Assembly (NCBI GenBank): GCA_029226205.1
Contig: JAQXXT010000031.1
Coordinates: forward strand, 1 to 35,340
Direction: 5' to 3'
Source: Prevotellaceae bacterium
GTDB taxonomy: Bacteria > Bacteroidota > Bacteroidia > Bacteroidales > Bacteroidaceae
Length of the DNA: 35,340 nucleotides
In this document: in pieces, positions 8,647 to 15,435 of the stretch
Position numbering within the stretch: the stretch's first letter is position 1
Layout: every line of letters begins with the position of its first letter
The notes under the pieces: model-generated
Seen by the model: the letters and a program-made list of their open reading frames with translations, nothing else
What the model was told of the DNA's origin: nothing
The model's database searches: none
Made by a program: the position numbers and the translations under genes

Positions 8647-10281
8647 TTATATACATAACGCCCGGACATCGTCTTCGAACGTGTCCTTGTTTTTCGCCCT
8701 CGCCTTCATGGCTGAGCGGTAGTTATAAACGGTCCTTGGGGTACAGAAGAGCAGGTTGGCAATCTCACTGCTCTCCTGTACACCGAGGCGGATAAGGGCG
8801 AAGATCCGCAGCTCCGTCGTCATGTTGCCTGACTTCAGTTGAAACTCATTGCCGGGTACGAGCAACTTGTTGAACTCCTCAATGAACGTAGGGTAGAGGT
8901 CGAGAAAGGCCTTGTCGAAACCATTGAGGAACGTCGCGGCATCCTCGTCGGACAAGCGGGTAGAGGTGATGGTACTCAGTAAGTCATTGATCTGATTGAC
9001 TTTGATCTTCCGTTGTACGAACTTCTGATAACTGTTGAGTCGGTCGATATATTTCGAGCAGAGATCAATATACAGTTTAGCGAGGTTCTCACGGCGGTTG
9101 TTGATGTCAATCAGTTTGTCGTTACGCTCCGTGAGCTCGTCATTTACCTCCTGCAGTTCGGCGTTGAGGTTGACGAGTTGTTCATTCTGATGGGCAATCT
9201 CCTTTTTTCGCTTCGACAGTAACCCATATTGTCTTACGATGAAGCCGATGGCGATGATCAGTGCGCCAAGGAGAAAGAAACAGACGGAGAGGGTCAGCAG
9301 GAGATTCTGCTTCTGTCCCTTCACCTGCTCAATGAATTTCGTCGCGATCTCAGGCGATTTTCCCGTGTTGTTGATGATGCGCAGTCGGTTGTTGAAGAAT
9401 TTCGCGTCCTCTATTGACACACTCGTATAGGTCACGGCCCGTTGGATGTCTCCGTTGGTTGTAAACAGCAACAGCGCCAGTTTATAAAGGGAGAGATTCT
9501 CCTTGATCGGCGTCCGTACATCGGTGATCGCCGTCTGGAGCAAATAGTATTCGTATTTTTCGGGCTCGCCGAGCTTCCGGTAGCAACCGGCCATGGCGAA
9601 ACAGGCGGTGGAGAAGAGACGGGGCTCAGCGACATGGGCGGCCATCACTTTGTCGTAATAAGATATGGCCATACGGTAGTTGCGTTTAATGTACAGCTCA
9701 TATTCTCCCATCAGATAGTTATAATCATAGGGACGACTCTTGGCCAGTGCCAGTGTCCGTTGCAGATATTCCAGTTTCTTGGCCCAGTAAATATTGTGAT
9801 AGTCACTGTTAGAGGTATAGTCAGCCCAGTATGTATAAAGCCAGTAAAAGGTTAGATTATACTCATAATCCAGTTCCGGATCGATCTTTTCCTTTCCGAG
9901 CTTGTCGAGGATGGCATAGCCTTCATAGTATAGTCCTGCCGCAGCGAGAAGGGCTGCCTGATGAATCGTGTTCAACTGGATATAGTATCTGTTGTGCGCT
10001 TTTTCAGCCAGTCGCAAGCCTCTCTTGACCGTTACCATGGCCGAGTCGAAACGGAAATACCGGTATTCGTCATAGATGTCATCATAGATACTGAGTCTTT
10101 CTCCGGCGGATCTCGCGGCAGAAATAGTCTTCTTCATTTCTGCGATATGCCGCTCCTTCGCATGGGTATAGTAGGCCCTCTGTGCCACGACGCTGTCCAA
10201 TTGCGAATACAGTCTCGCATTGTCGGCCATGGCAGTGGACGAAACCAATGAGAAAAGGATGATTCCAACTATTTTCTTCAT
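8647..10281 (-). CDS. Membrane-spanning TPR/helix-turn-helix transcriptional regulator (SusR-like, DUF6377 type)
   Basis: 544 residues. A signal peptide (MKKIVGIILFSLVSSTAMA) leads into a helical, TPR-like periplasmic region (about 20-320). A single membrane segment, LLLTLSVCFFLLGALIIAIG, lies near 325-350, followed by a coiled coil (about 355-405, rich in E, N and L). A C-terminal HTH lies near 490-535 (EIANLLFCTPRTVYNYRSAM, LuxR/Csx-like recognition helix). This layout and length match inner-membrane one-protein PUL regulators of the SusR type, where the periplasmic part senses an oligosaccharide and the cytoplasmic HTH activates transcription. It converges on GH51 with only 4 bases between stop codons, so the arabinan PUL is the likely target (inferred). 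A -7 box lies at 10372-10379, and its roughly 85-base leader has a direct repeat TGTGCCGG (10315-10322, 10332-10339). Confidence 0.85.
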   Translation of the reverse strand: MKKIVGIILFSLVSSTAMADNARLYSQLDSVVAQRAYYTHAKERHIAEMKKTISAARSAGERLSIYDDIYDEYRYFRFDSAMVTVKRGLRLAEKAHNRYYIQLNTIHQAALLAAAGLYYEGYAILDKLGKEKIDPELDYEYNLTFYWLYTYWADYTSNSDYHNIYWAKKLEYLQRTLALAKSRPYDYNYLMGEYELYIKRNYRMAISYYDKVMAAHVAEPRLFSTACFAMAGCYRKLGEPEKYEYYLLQTAITDVRTPIKENLSLYKLALLLFTTNGDIQRAVTYTSVSIEDAKFFNNRLRIINNTGKSPEIATKFIEQVKGQKQNLLLTLSVCFFLLGALIIAIGFIVRQYGLLSKRKKEIAHQNEQLVNLNAELQEVNDELTERNDKLIDINNRRENLAKLYIDLCSKYIDRLNSYQKFVQRKIKVNQINDLLSTITSTRLSDEDAATFLNGFDKAFLDLYPTFIEEFNKLLVPGNEFQLKSGNMTTELRIFALIRLGVQESSEIANLLFCTPRTVYNYRSAMKARAKNKDTFEDDVRALCI

Positions 10282-10314
10282 AACATACTACCTCTAGCTG
10301 TATTTTTGTTTATG

Positions 10315-10339
10315 TGTGCCGGATAACTGTTTGTGCCGG
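10315..10339. promoter_or_regulatory. Direct repeat TGTGCCGG x2 in the leader of the TPR/HTH regulator
   Basis: Two identical octamers, at 10315-10322 and 10332-10339, are spaced 17 bases start to start between the regulator's -7 box and its ATG. Direct-repeat spacing is compatible with binding of a dimeric HTH protein, so autoregulation is possible. This is inference from spacing only. Confidence 0.35.
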
Positions 10340-10371
10340 TCATACAGATTCTCTCACTTTCAATTGTTATG

Positions 10372-10379
10372 CAAAATTA
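10372..10379 (-). promoter_or_regulatory. Promoter -7 box (TAATTTTG) of the TPR/HTH regulator
   Basis: Read on the minus strand this is TAATTTTG, matching the Bacteroidota TAnnTTTG consensus. It lies about 90 bases before the regulator ATG. No clear TTG -33 element lies at the right distance, so this is a partial match. Confidence 0.5.
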
Positions 10380-10381
10380 CG

Positions 10382-10620
10382 AAATAATATTCGAAAAATC
10401 TCTTCCTTAACTCAGTTTTTTAATAATATTTTTATAAAAATGTTTCAGGTGAGTAGAAAGGAAATTCATTGAAAAAATCTTACAAAACACGGGATTTCAT
10501 CCATGTACTTATATGGTTTTTGATGAATTTATAAAGTTCTTATTATTAGAATGTTATAGAATTATCATGGGGTATCAAATGTACCGAAAATGTACTTAAG
10601 CCTCGGAATGATTAATTATT
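10382..10620. other. AT-rich non-coding stretch upstream of the small RNA
   Basis: No ORF with a credible start or codon use was seen on either strand. The stretch is AT-rich and holds the divergent promoter regions of the minus-strand regulator and the plus-strand small RNA. A repeated TGTAC pentamer (near 10580 and 10591) is the only notable detail. Confidence 0.5.
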
Positions 10621-10624
10621 GTCG

Positions 10625-10632
10625 TATCTTTG
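10625..10632 (+). promoter_or_regulatory. Promoter -7 box (TATCTTTG) of the putative small RNA
   Basis: TATCTTTG matches TAnnTTTG exactly. It is followed within about 160 bases by an intrinsic terminator with no ORF between. The -33 element is not recognisable. Confidence 0.6.
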
Positions 10633-10638
10633 CACACG

Positions 10639-10822
10639 AAACATAGACATCGATTGCAAAAGGGTAATACGAAAGTTGTTTAAAGGTAATCGTTTGAGAA
10701 CTGGCACCATCACTTTGTAGCTCTCCTAGAAGAAAAATGTTAGCACATGAACAAACAGCTTATTTCATCTAAACTGGTGCCAGACGTGCCCACCGGAAGT
10801 CGTTTCGGTGGGCTTTTTATTT
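10639..10822 (+). ncRNA. Putative small RNA of about 180 nt
   Basis: A consensus -7 box at 10625-10632 and a strong terminator at 10788-10813 frame a transcript with no plausible ORF. Two pairings are visible: CGATT (10651-10655) with AATCG (10688-10692), and a perfect 9-bp stem CTGGCACCA (10701-10709) with TGGTGCCAG (10775-10783) closing a 65-base A-rich loop. The small size, dedicated promoter and terminator suggest a trans-acting sRNA. A 6S-like RNA (the Bacteroidales-1 class) is an alternative that could not be confirmed by eye. It does not resemble tmRNA, RNase P RNA or SRP RNA. The exact ends are estimates. Confidence 0.6.
10788..10822 (+). terminator. Intrinsic terminator of the small RNA
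   Basis: An 11-bp stem pairs 10788-10798 with 10803-10813 (GCCCACCGGAA with TTTCGGTGGGC, one G-U pair) around a GTCG tetraloop. It is followed by TTTTTATTT. Confidence 0.9.
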
Positions 10823-11282
10823 CCCTGCTTATTTGTCGACGAAATGCCATTCGTTTTTAGGGCCTCAAAATTCGGATATTTTTTAGCGAAAGTATATCGG
10901 GCTAGAAATACGTGAATCTCAGACGATTTTGTATCTCGCTGATAGTTAGCTGATTGTGCTTTCAGGCGATTTTATCTTGTATAAATATGTGCATAAAACA
11001 GCATATTTAGGCTCGGAAAATGATAATTATGCGGGAATAACGATGGTATTTAGGGGTAGTAAACAACGTTCAGAGATGATTATCTCTGTTGGATAGAAAA
11101 TTATCTTAGTTATTTAGCGTGCTCCGTTCGTTGTATTTCGATTTTTCGCCGTTTCCCGGACGGTTTTTTCTCTAGTTTGGAAGTGTTAAATGTCAAGAAA
11201 AACGAAAAATCACGATTTTCCGAGGGATTTTCGTGGATGATCACATTGATTTGTATGGACGGAATGACACCGGTTTCATTCC
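10823..11282. other. Non-coding stretch between the small RNA and the inverted repeat
   Basis: No convincing gene was seen. A perfect 7-bp hairpin with a 4-base loop, CAGAGAT and ATCTCTG, lies at 11071-11088. A short CCGT/ACGG stem followed by six T's lies near 11152-11171 and could be a weak terminator. ORFs reading from here into 11283-11400 are encoded by the repeat arms. Confidence 0.5.
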
Positions 11283-11399
11283 TTTGCAGGGTGCGGCCCT
11301 TGTGGCCGTCCGCCGTCGGTACGACGGATTTATGGGAAATGATTCCCGTACATCCGACCTGTCGGTCGGCGGACGGCCACAAGGACCGCACCCTGCAAA
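11283..11399. repeat. Palindromic intergenic repeat, copy 3 (33-bp arms)
   Basis: The left arm, 11283-11315 (TTTGCAGGGTGCGGCCCTTG onward), pairs with 11367-11399 with one mismatch. The spacer contains further short palindromes (CCGTCGGTACGACGG near 11312; GGGAAATGATTCCC near 11334). A decayed third arm (CCACAAGGACCACATTCTGC) follows at about 11414-11433. The element lies just downstream of the ABC transporter stop and could end or protect that transcript. Confidence 0.85.
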
Positions 11400-11463
11400 A
11401 TGGATCGTTTTTTCCACAAGGACCACATTCTGCAATTGGATCGCCGACGAGGGAGGATCTTAA

Positions 11464-13227
11464 TTAATGGTGGATTTTTTCGATCTTCAGCACCTGGTCA
11501 CAGTATTGCGTGACGGCCATACGATGGGTGATGAAGATGACGGTCTTGTCGTGACGCGAGAGGATATTCTCCAGCAACTGCTTCTCCGTCTCGGGATCGA
11601 GGGCACTCGTCGCCTCGTCGAAGACAAGAATGCTGCTGCCGGGCCGCTCGAGCTCTTCCGACGGATAGGCGCGGAGGAGGCTGCGTGCGATGGCGATGCG
11701 CTGTGCCTGACCCTCGCTGAGGCCGCCGCCCTGTTCGCTGCAGACGGTGTCAAGGCCGTTGGGCAGTTCGAACACGAAGTCGGCACAACTGATATGCAGT
11801 GCCGTCTTCATCTCTTCCTCTGTCGCATCGAGTTTTCCGAGCAACAGATTATCCCGGATCGTTCCACTGAGCAATGTATTTCCCTGCGGCACATACACGA
11901 AGTTGCAACGGTGCAGCGGCGATAAAGTCTGCGCAAAAGGATGGCTTTTTGAAAGCCCCTCCCCTTGGGGGAGGGGTTGGGGAGAGGCTTTCCCTTCATA
12001 TATCTCAATCTTTCCCTCTTTCGGCTTGATGAGTGCCAGCAACAGACGGATGAGCGTCGTCTTTCCCGCTCCCGTCTCACCGAGGACCGCCGTACAAGTA
12101 CCTGGGCGGAAATCGAAAGAAAGGTTGTCGATCACTTTTCCATCAGCTTTATCGTAGGCATAGCTCACGTGGGAGAGACGGAGGCCGCACGGTGCCGGCA
12201 CCCATATCGGCTCGCCCTGTTCCTCCAGCGGGTCCTCTTCGAGTTCCATGAGGCGTTCTGCCGCCGTGAAGACACTCACGAAAGCCGGGATGAGTTTGGC
12301 GAGGTTACGTGCCGGACTCTGGATCTTGTTGACGAGTTGCAGGAAGGCCGTCATACCACCGAAGGAGAGCGTGTGCATCGACATGCGGACGGCAGCCCAG
12401 AGAAAGGCCACGAGATAGCCGAGGGCGAAACCGAAATTGATCATCAGGTTGCTGAAAACACTGAACTTCGTACGGTTAACGACACGGCGGCGCAGCTCAC
12501 TCTGTGTGTCCTCGAGGCGGTCTACCATCACTTTGTCGCTCTCCAGGGTCTTGATGAGCATACGGTGCTGGATTGTCTCCTGAAGCGTGCTCTGTACCTT
12601 ACTGTCCCAGTCACGCACCATACGCGTCAGACTGCGCATCTGTCGGACATAGATCTTGCTGACGGCAAGGAAGATCGGGAGGATGGCGACGGTGATGATG
12701 GCCAGCAGCCAGTCCATGGAGAAGAGATAGAAGAAGGCACCGATGAACATCGCCAGGACACTCAGCGCTGAGGGGATCGTTTCGGTGAGGAAGGTCACCA
12801 CGTTGTTGACATCAAATTCCAGTCGGTTCAACACGTCACCACTGTGCATGCGTTCCCGTCCCCGCCATTCCGAACGAAGGATACGGTCGAGCATAGCCTG
12901 CTGCATACGGTTCTGTGCCTTAATGCCGAGGAGGTTACGGACCCAAATGGCGGCAATGTTCAAGGCAAAGTCGGAGAGAATCAAAGCACCCATGACACCC
13001 ACGGCGACATAGAGGTTGCCGTGCTCCGTGCCCGACGCCACATCGATGGCATGCTTCACGGCGCTGACCTGCATGAGGCTCACGACGACACTCACGAGGC
13101 CGATGACGGCGTTCAGCACAGCCTGCAGCCTGTTGCCGCGCCATGCCGCCCACAGCCACCGGAAGATCTCTTTCGTCCCGTAGTGGGATACCGGTACTTG
13201 TAATAAAGATTTCAGCTTCTTGAACAT
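11464..13227 (-). CDS. ABC transporter, fused permease and ATPase (exporter type)
   Basis: 587 residues. The N-terminal half has about six membrane segments (for example LYVAVGVMGALILSDFALNI and LAIITVAILPIFLAVSKIYV). The C-terminal ATPase has Walker A GETGAGKTTL (383-392), the Q-loop Gln448 in YVPQGN, the signature LSEGQAQ near 500 (one change from LSGGQ), Walker B ILVFDEATSALD near 535 and H-loop ITHR. The family works as homo- or heterodimers exporting lipids, drugs or peptides; the substrate cannot be told here. Residues about 410-430 (KASPQPLPQGEGLSKSHPF) are encoded by a GC-rich repeat inserted in frame between Walker A and the Q-loop. The gene lies 71 bases after nadK on the same strand, probably in one transcript. 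Confidence 0.9.
   Translation of the reverse strand: MFKKLKSLLQVPVSHYGTKEIFRWLWAAWRGNRLQAVLNAVIGLVSVVVSLMQVSAVKHAIDVASGTEHGNLYVAVGVMGALILSDFALNIAAIWVRNLLGIKAQNRMQQAMLDRILRSEWRGRERMHSGDVLNRLEFDVNNVVTFLTETIPSALSVLAMFIGAFFYLFSMDWLLAIITVAILPIFLAVSKIYVRQMRSLTRMVRDWDSKVQSTLQETIQHRMLIKTLESDKVMVDRLEDTQSELRRRVVNRTKFSVFSNLMINFGFALGYLVAFLWAAVRMSMHTLSFGGMTAFLQLVNKIQSPARNLAKLIPAFVSVFTAAERLMELEEDPLEEQGEPIWVPAPCGLRLSHVSYAYDKADGKVIDNLSFDFRPGTCTAVLGETGAGKTTLIRLLLALIKPKEGKIEIYEGKASPQPLPQGEGLSKSHPFAQTLSPLHRCNFVYVPQGNTLLSGTIRDNLLLGKLDATEEEMKTALHISCADFVFELPNGLDTVCSEQGGGLSEGQAQRIAIARSLLRAYPSEELERPGSSILVFDEATSALDPETEKQLLENILSRHDKTVIFITHRMAVTQYCDQVLKIEKIHH
11951..11992. repeat. Intragenic palindromic repeat inside the ABC transporter ATPase
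   Basis: The arms GAAAGCCCCTCCCC (11951-11964) and GGGGAGAGGCTTTC (11979-11992) are inverted copies with one mismatch. On the coding strand the element encodes KASPQPLPQGEGLSK, a peptide sequence that recurs in unrelated bacterial proteins because it comes from a mobile short repeat. It keeps the reading frame. Confidence 0.85.
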
Positions 13228-13290
13228 TCTCTATTATCTATTCTCCATTTTCTATTTTCCACTATCCATTATCCATTTCCCGATTCTCCG
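13228..13290. repeat. Low-complexity CTATT/CCATT tract before the ABC transporter
   Basis: Imperfect repeats of TCTATT, TCCATT and ATCCATT fill most of the 71-base gap between nadK and the ABC transporter gene. No promoter box was recognised, which fits read-through from nadK. Confidence 0.6.
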
Positions 13291-13298
13291 TTTGAAAA

Positions 13299-14132
13299 TC
13301 ATTTCAGCGGCCGGTAATCCGCGCCCCACATGAGCTTCTCATGAAGGGTGGAGAAATAGCGGCGGTTACGTTGCTTCACCATCTTTACGGCGTACGGCGC
13401 CTTACGGATCGTGAGCTGCGTGCCCTCCGCCATCTTCACGCTCCGTCCGTCGATAGCCACGAGGAAGTTATGGCTGCGGCTCTCGACATTGAGTGTGATG
13501 ACCATATTATCGTTGATGACAATCGGACGAATATTCAGGCTATGCGGAGCTACGGGCGTGATACACAGACTGTTGCTTGAAGGTACGATGATCGGACCGC
13601 CGTTGCTGAGGTTGTAGGCCGTGGAGCCCGTCGGCGTACTGATGATGAGGCCGTCGGCCTGATAGGTCACGAGGAAGTCACCGTCGATATAGGTCCGGAT
13701 GGAGATCATCGCCGCCGTGTCACGCTTGAGGATGGCGATATCATTGAGGGCAAAGGGAACGGTATCGATTTGTTGGCCGTCGGGCTCACACTGGATGACG
13801 GTATGATTCTCGATATCGTAGTCACCGGCGAAGACTTTCTCCAGTGTCGGCTCGATCTCCTGCGGCAGCACGTCGGCAAGGAAGCCGAGGCGGCCCATGT
13901 TGATGCCGATGATCGGGATCTCCCGGTCACCAATACGGCTGGCGGCACGCAGAAGGGTGCCGTCGCCGCCCATGGAGATGACGAAATCGGCATTGCCGAA
14001 GTCATCGGGCTCCACATTGGCTTCTGCGCCGCGCTCATGGAGGTATCCGAGGATTCGTTCGAGATAGGGGATGACCTCCTGCTCGTTATACTGATTGCCA
14101 AAAATCGCAAATTTCAATTTCTGTTCTGACAT
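13299..14132 (-). CDS. nadK: NAD kinase
   Basis: 277 residues, the normal length for bacterial NAD kinase, which phosphorylates NAD to NADP in the cytoplasm. The signature GGDGTLLRAA (about 55-64), FALNDIAILK, the TPTGSTAYNLSNGGPI loop and the SLNIRPIVI segment are all present and in order. The start MSEQKLKFAIFGNQ lies about 30 bases after the estimated transcription start of a -7 box (minus strand TACTTTTG, 14169-14176). This box is half of a palindrome shared with the divergent DJ-1 gene. Confidence 0.95.
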   Translation of the reverse strand: MSEQKLKFAIFGNQYNEQEVIPYLERILGYLHERGAEANVEPDDFGNADFVISMGGDGTLLRAASRIGDREIPIIGINMGRLGFLADVLPQEIEPTLEKVFAGDYDIENHTVIQCEPDGQQIDTVPFALNDIAILKRDTAAMISIRTYIDGDFLVTYQADGLIISTPTGSTAYNLSNGGPIIVPSSNSLCITPVAPHSLNIRPIVINDNMVITLNVESRSHNFLVAIDGRSVKMAEGTQLTIRKAPYAVKMVKQRNRRYFSTLHEKLMWGADYRPLK

Positions 14133-14136
14133 TGGC

Positions 14137-14200
14137 CTTGTTTTTTCCGAAAAAAATCATTACTTTTGCAAAAGTAGTAATTTTATTTGAAAATATTCAA
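14137..14200. promoter_or_regulatory. Symmetric divergent promoter for nadK and the DJ-1/ispD/recG operon
   Basis: The perfect 16-bp palindrome TACTTTTGCAAAAGTA (14161-14176) contains a TAnnTTTG -7 box on each strand, facing each other. On the plus strand a TTG (14138-14140) lies 20 bases upstream. On the minus strand a TTG (complement of 14198-14200) lies 21 bases upstream. Both spacings are right for Bacteroidota promoters. The predicted starts (about 14175 plus, about 14162 minus) give leaders of about 30 bases on both sides and slightly overlapping 5' ends, so polymerase could occupy only one direction at a time. Confidence 0.75.
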
Positions 14201-14206
14201 GAACAA

Positions 14207-14776
14207 ATGGCAAAAGTGTATGAATTTTTAGCCAATGGCTTCGAAGAGATCGAAGGCCTGGCTCCGGTGGATATCCTCCGTCGTGGAGGCGTAGACGTGA
14301 AGACGGTGAGTGTTACGGGCTCTGAGTTCGTAGAGACGTCGCATGGCGTCACGGTGAAGGCGGATCTGAAGTTCGAGGACGCTCAACTCGACGACGCCGA
14401 TATGCTGTTGCTCCCCGGCGGCATGCCCGGCTCGAAGAACCTCAATGCCCATGAGGGTGTCCGTGAGGCTTTGAAGAAGCAGTACGCTGCCGGCCGCCGC
14501 ATCGGCGCTATCTGCGCTGCCCCGATGGTCCTCGGCTCCCTCGGTCTGCTGAAAGGCCGCAAGGCTACCTGCTCTCCGGGTTTCCAGGAGTATCTCACAG
14601 GTGCCGAATATACCGGCGAACTGTTCCAGGAAGACGGCAAGATCATCACCGGTGAGGGCCCCGCTGCCACGTTGCCTTATGCTTATAAGATTCTGAGCTA
14701 TTTCGTCGGTGATGACGCCGTGAAAGCGCTCGAGAAGAAAATGCAGTTCGCTCATCTCATGGAAGCCCGCAAATGA
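14207..14776 (+). CDS. DJ-1/PfpI family protein (glyoxalase III/deglycase-like)
   Basis: 189 residues from ATG at 14207. The longer frame back to 14132 was rejected because it would start upstream of the predicted transcription start and add a non-family leader. Family motifs are visible: the acidic FEEIEGLAPVDILRR (Glu near the nucleophile), LLLPGGMPGSKNL and the nucleophile elbow IGAICAAPM with the conserved Cys, then the end ITGEGPAAT. These fit the YajL/DJ-1 subgroup. Proteins of this group protect against methylglyoxal or oxidative damage; the exact activity is debated. It is first in a tight operon: its stop overlaps ispD by 4 bases. Confidence 0.92.
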   Translation: MAKVYEFLANGFEEIEGLAPVDILRRGGVDVKTVSVTGSEFVETSHGVTVKADLKFEDAQLDDADMLLLPGGMPGSKNLNAHEGVREALKKQYAAGRRIGAICAAPMVLGSLGLLKGRKATCSPGFQEYLTGAEYTGELFQEDGKIITGEGPAATLPYAYKILSYFVGDDAVKALEKKMQFAHLMEARK

Positions 14777-15435
14777 GTGACTATGTGATTATCACCGCCG
14801 GTGGGAAGGGACTGCGTATGGGTGGTGACATCCCGAAGCAGTTTTTGCCCATTGGCGGGCTCCCTGTACTCATGCGGACGATACGCCGCTTCCGGGAATA
14901 TTCCCGTGACCTGCGTATCATCCTCGTGCTGCCCCATGACCAGCGCGACTACTGGCAGCAGCTCTGCAAGGAGTATGATTTCCACGAGGACTATATGCTG
15001 GCTGACGGTGGCGACACACGTTTCGCCTCCATCCGTAACGGACTGCGGCTCATCCCCGATGACGCCCGTGGCATCGTTGCCGTCCACGACGGCGTCCGTC
15101 CCTTTGTCAGTGTGGAAGTCATTGCCCGCTGCTTCGATGCCGCCCGCACGGCGCATGCTGTCATTCCCGTGACTCCCGTTGTAGAAACGTTGCGCTCTGT
15201 CTCCAGGCATTGTAACGTGCTGCGCTCCGACTACCGCCTTGTACAGACGCCGCAGTGTTTCGACATTGCCTTACTCAAGCGTGCCTACGCGCAGCCCGAC
15301 AGTCCGCGCTTCACCGATGATGCCAGCGTCGTCGAGGCCCTCGGTGAGACGGTGACGATGGTCGACGGCAACCGTGAGAATATCAAACTGACGACACCCT
15401 TTGACTTGAAAATCGCTGAAGCTATTCTATCATGA
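14773..15435 (+). CDS. ispD: 2-C-methyl-D-erythritol 4-phosphate cytidylyltransferase
   Basis: 220 residues. IspD transfers CMP to methylerythritol phosphate in the non-mevalonate isoprenoid pathway. The CTP-binding loop TAGGKGLRMGGDIPKQFLPI is at the N-terminus, followed by the family motifs GGDTRFASIRNGL, VHDGVRPFVS, LVQTPQCFD and FTDDASVVEALG. The start overlaps the DJ-1 stop (ATGA) and its own stop overlaps recG by 4 bases, indicating translational coupling. Confidence 0.95.
   Translation: MSDYVIITAGGKGLRMGGDIPKQFLPIGGLPVLMRTIRRFREYSRDLRIILVLPHDQRDYWQQLCKEYDFHEDYMLADGGDTRFASIRNGLRLIPDDARGIVAVHDGVRPFVSVEVIARCFDAARTAHAVIPVTPVVETLRSVSRHCNVLRSDYRLVQTPQCFDIALLKRAYAQPDSPRFTDDASVVEALGETVTMVDGNRENIKLTTPFDLKIAEAILS

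Noticed and set aside
11110..11463. Several ORFs of 64-96 codons between the small RNA and the ABC transporter
   Set aside because: They are read from the inverted repeat arms on both strands, have no family features, and overlap each other.
11702..11725. ABC transporter as a dead ATPase because of the LSEGQ signature
   Set aside because: The Gly to Glu change at the third position is modest, and all other catalytic motifs are intact; this alone does not show loss of activity.
14132..14206. Longer start for the DJ-1 gene
   Set aside because: It runs through the divergent promoter palindrome, and the added residues do not belong to the family.
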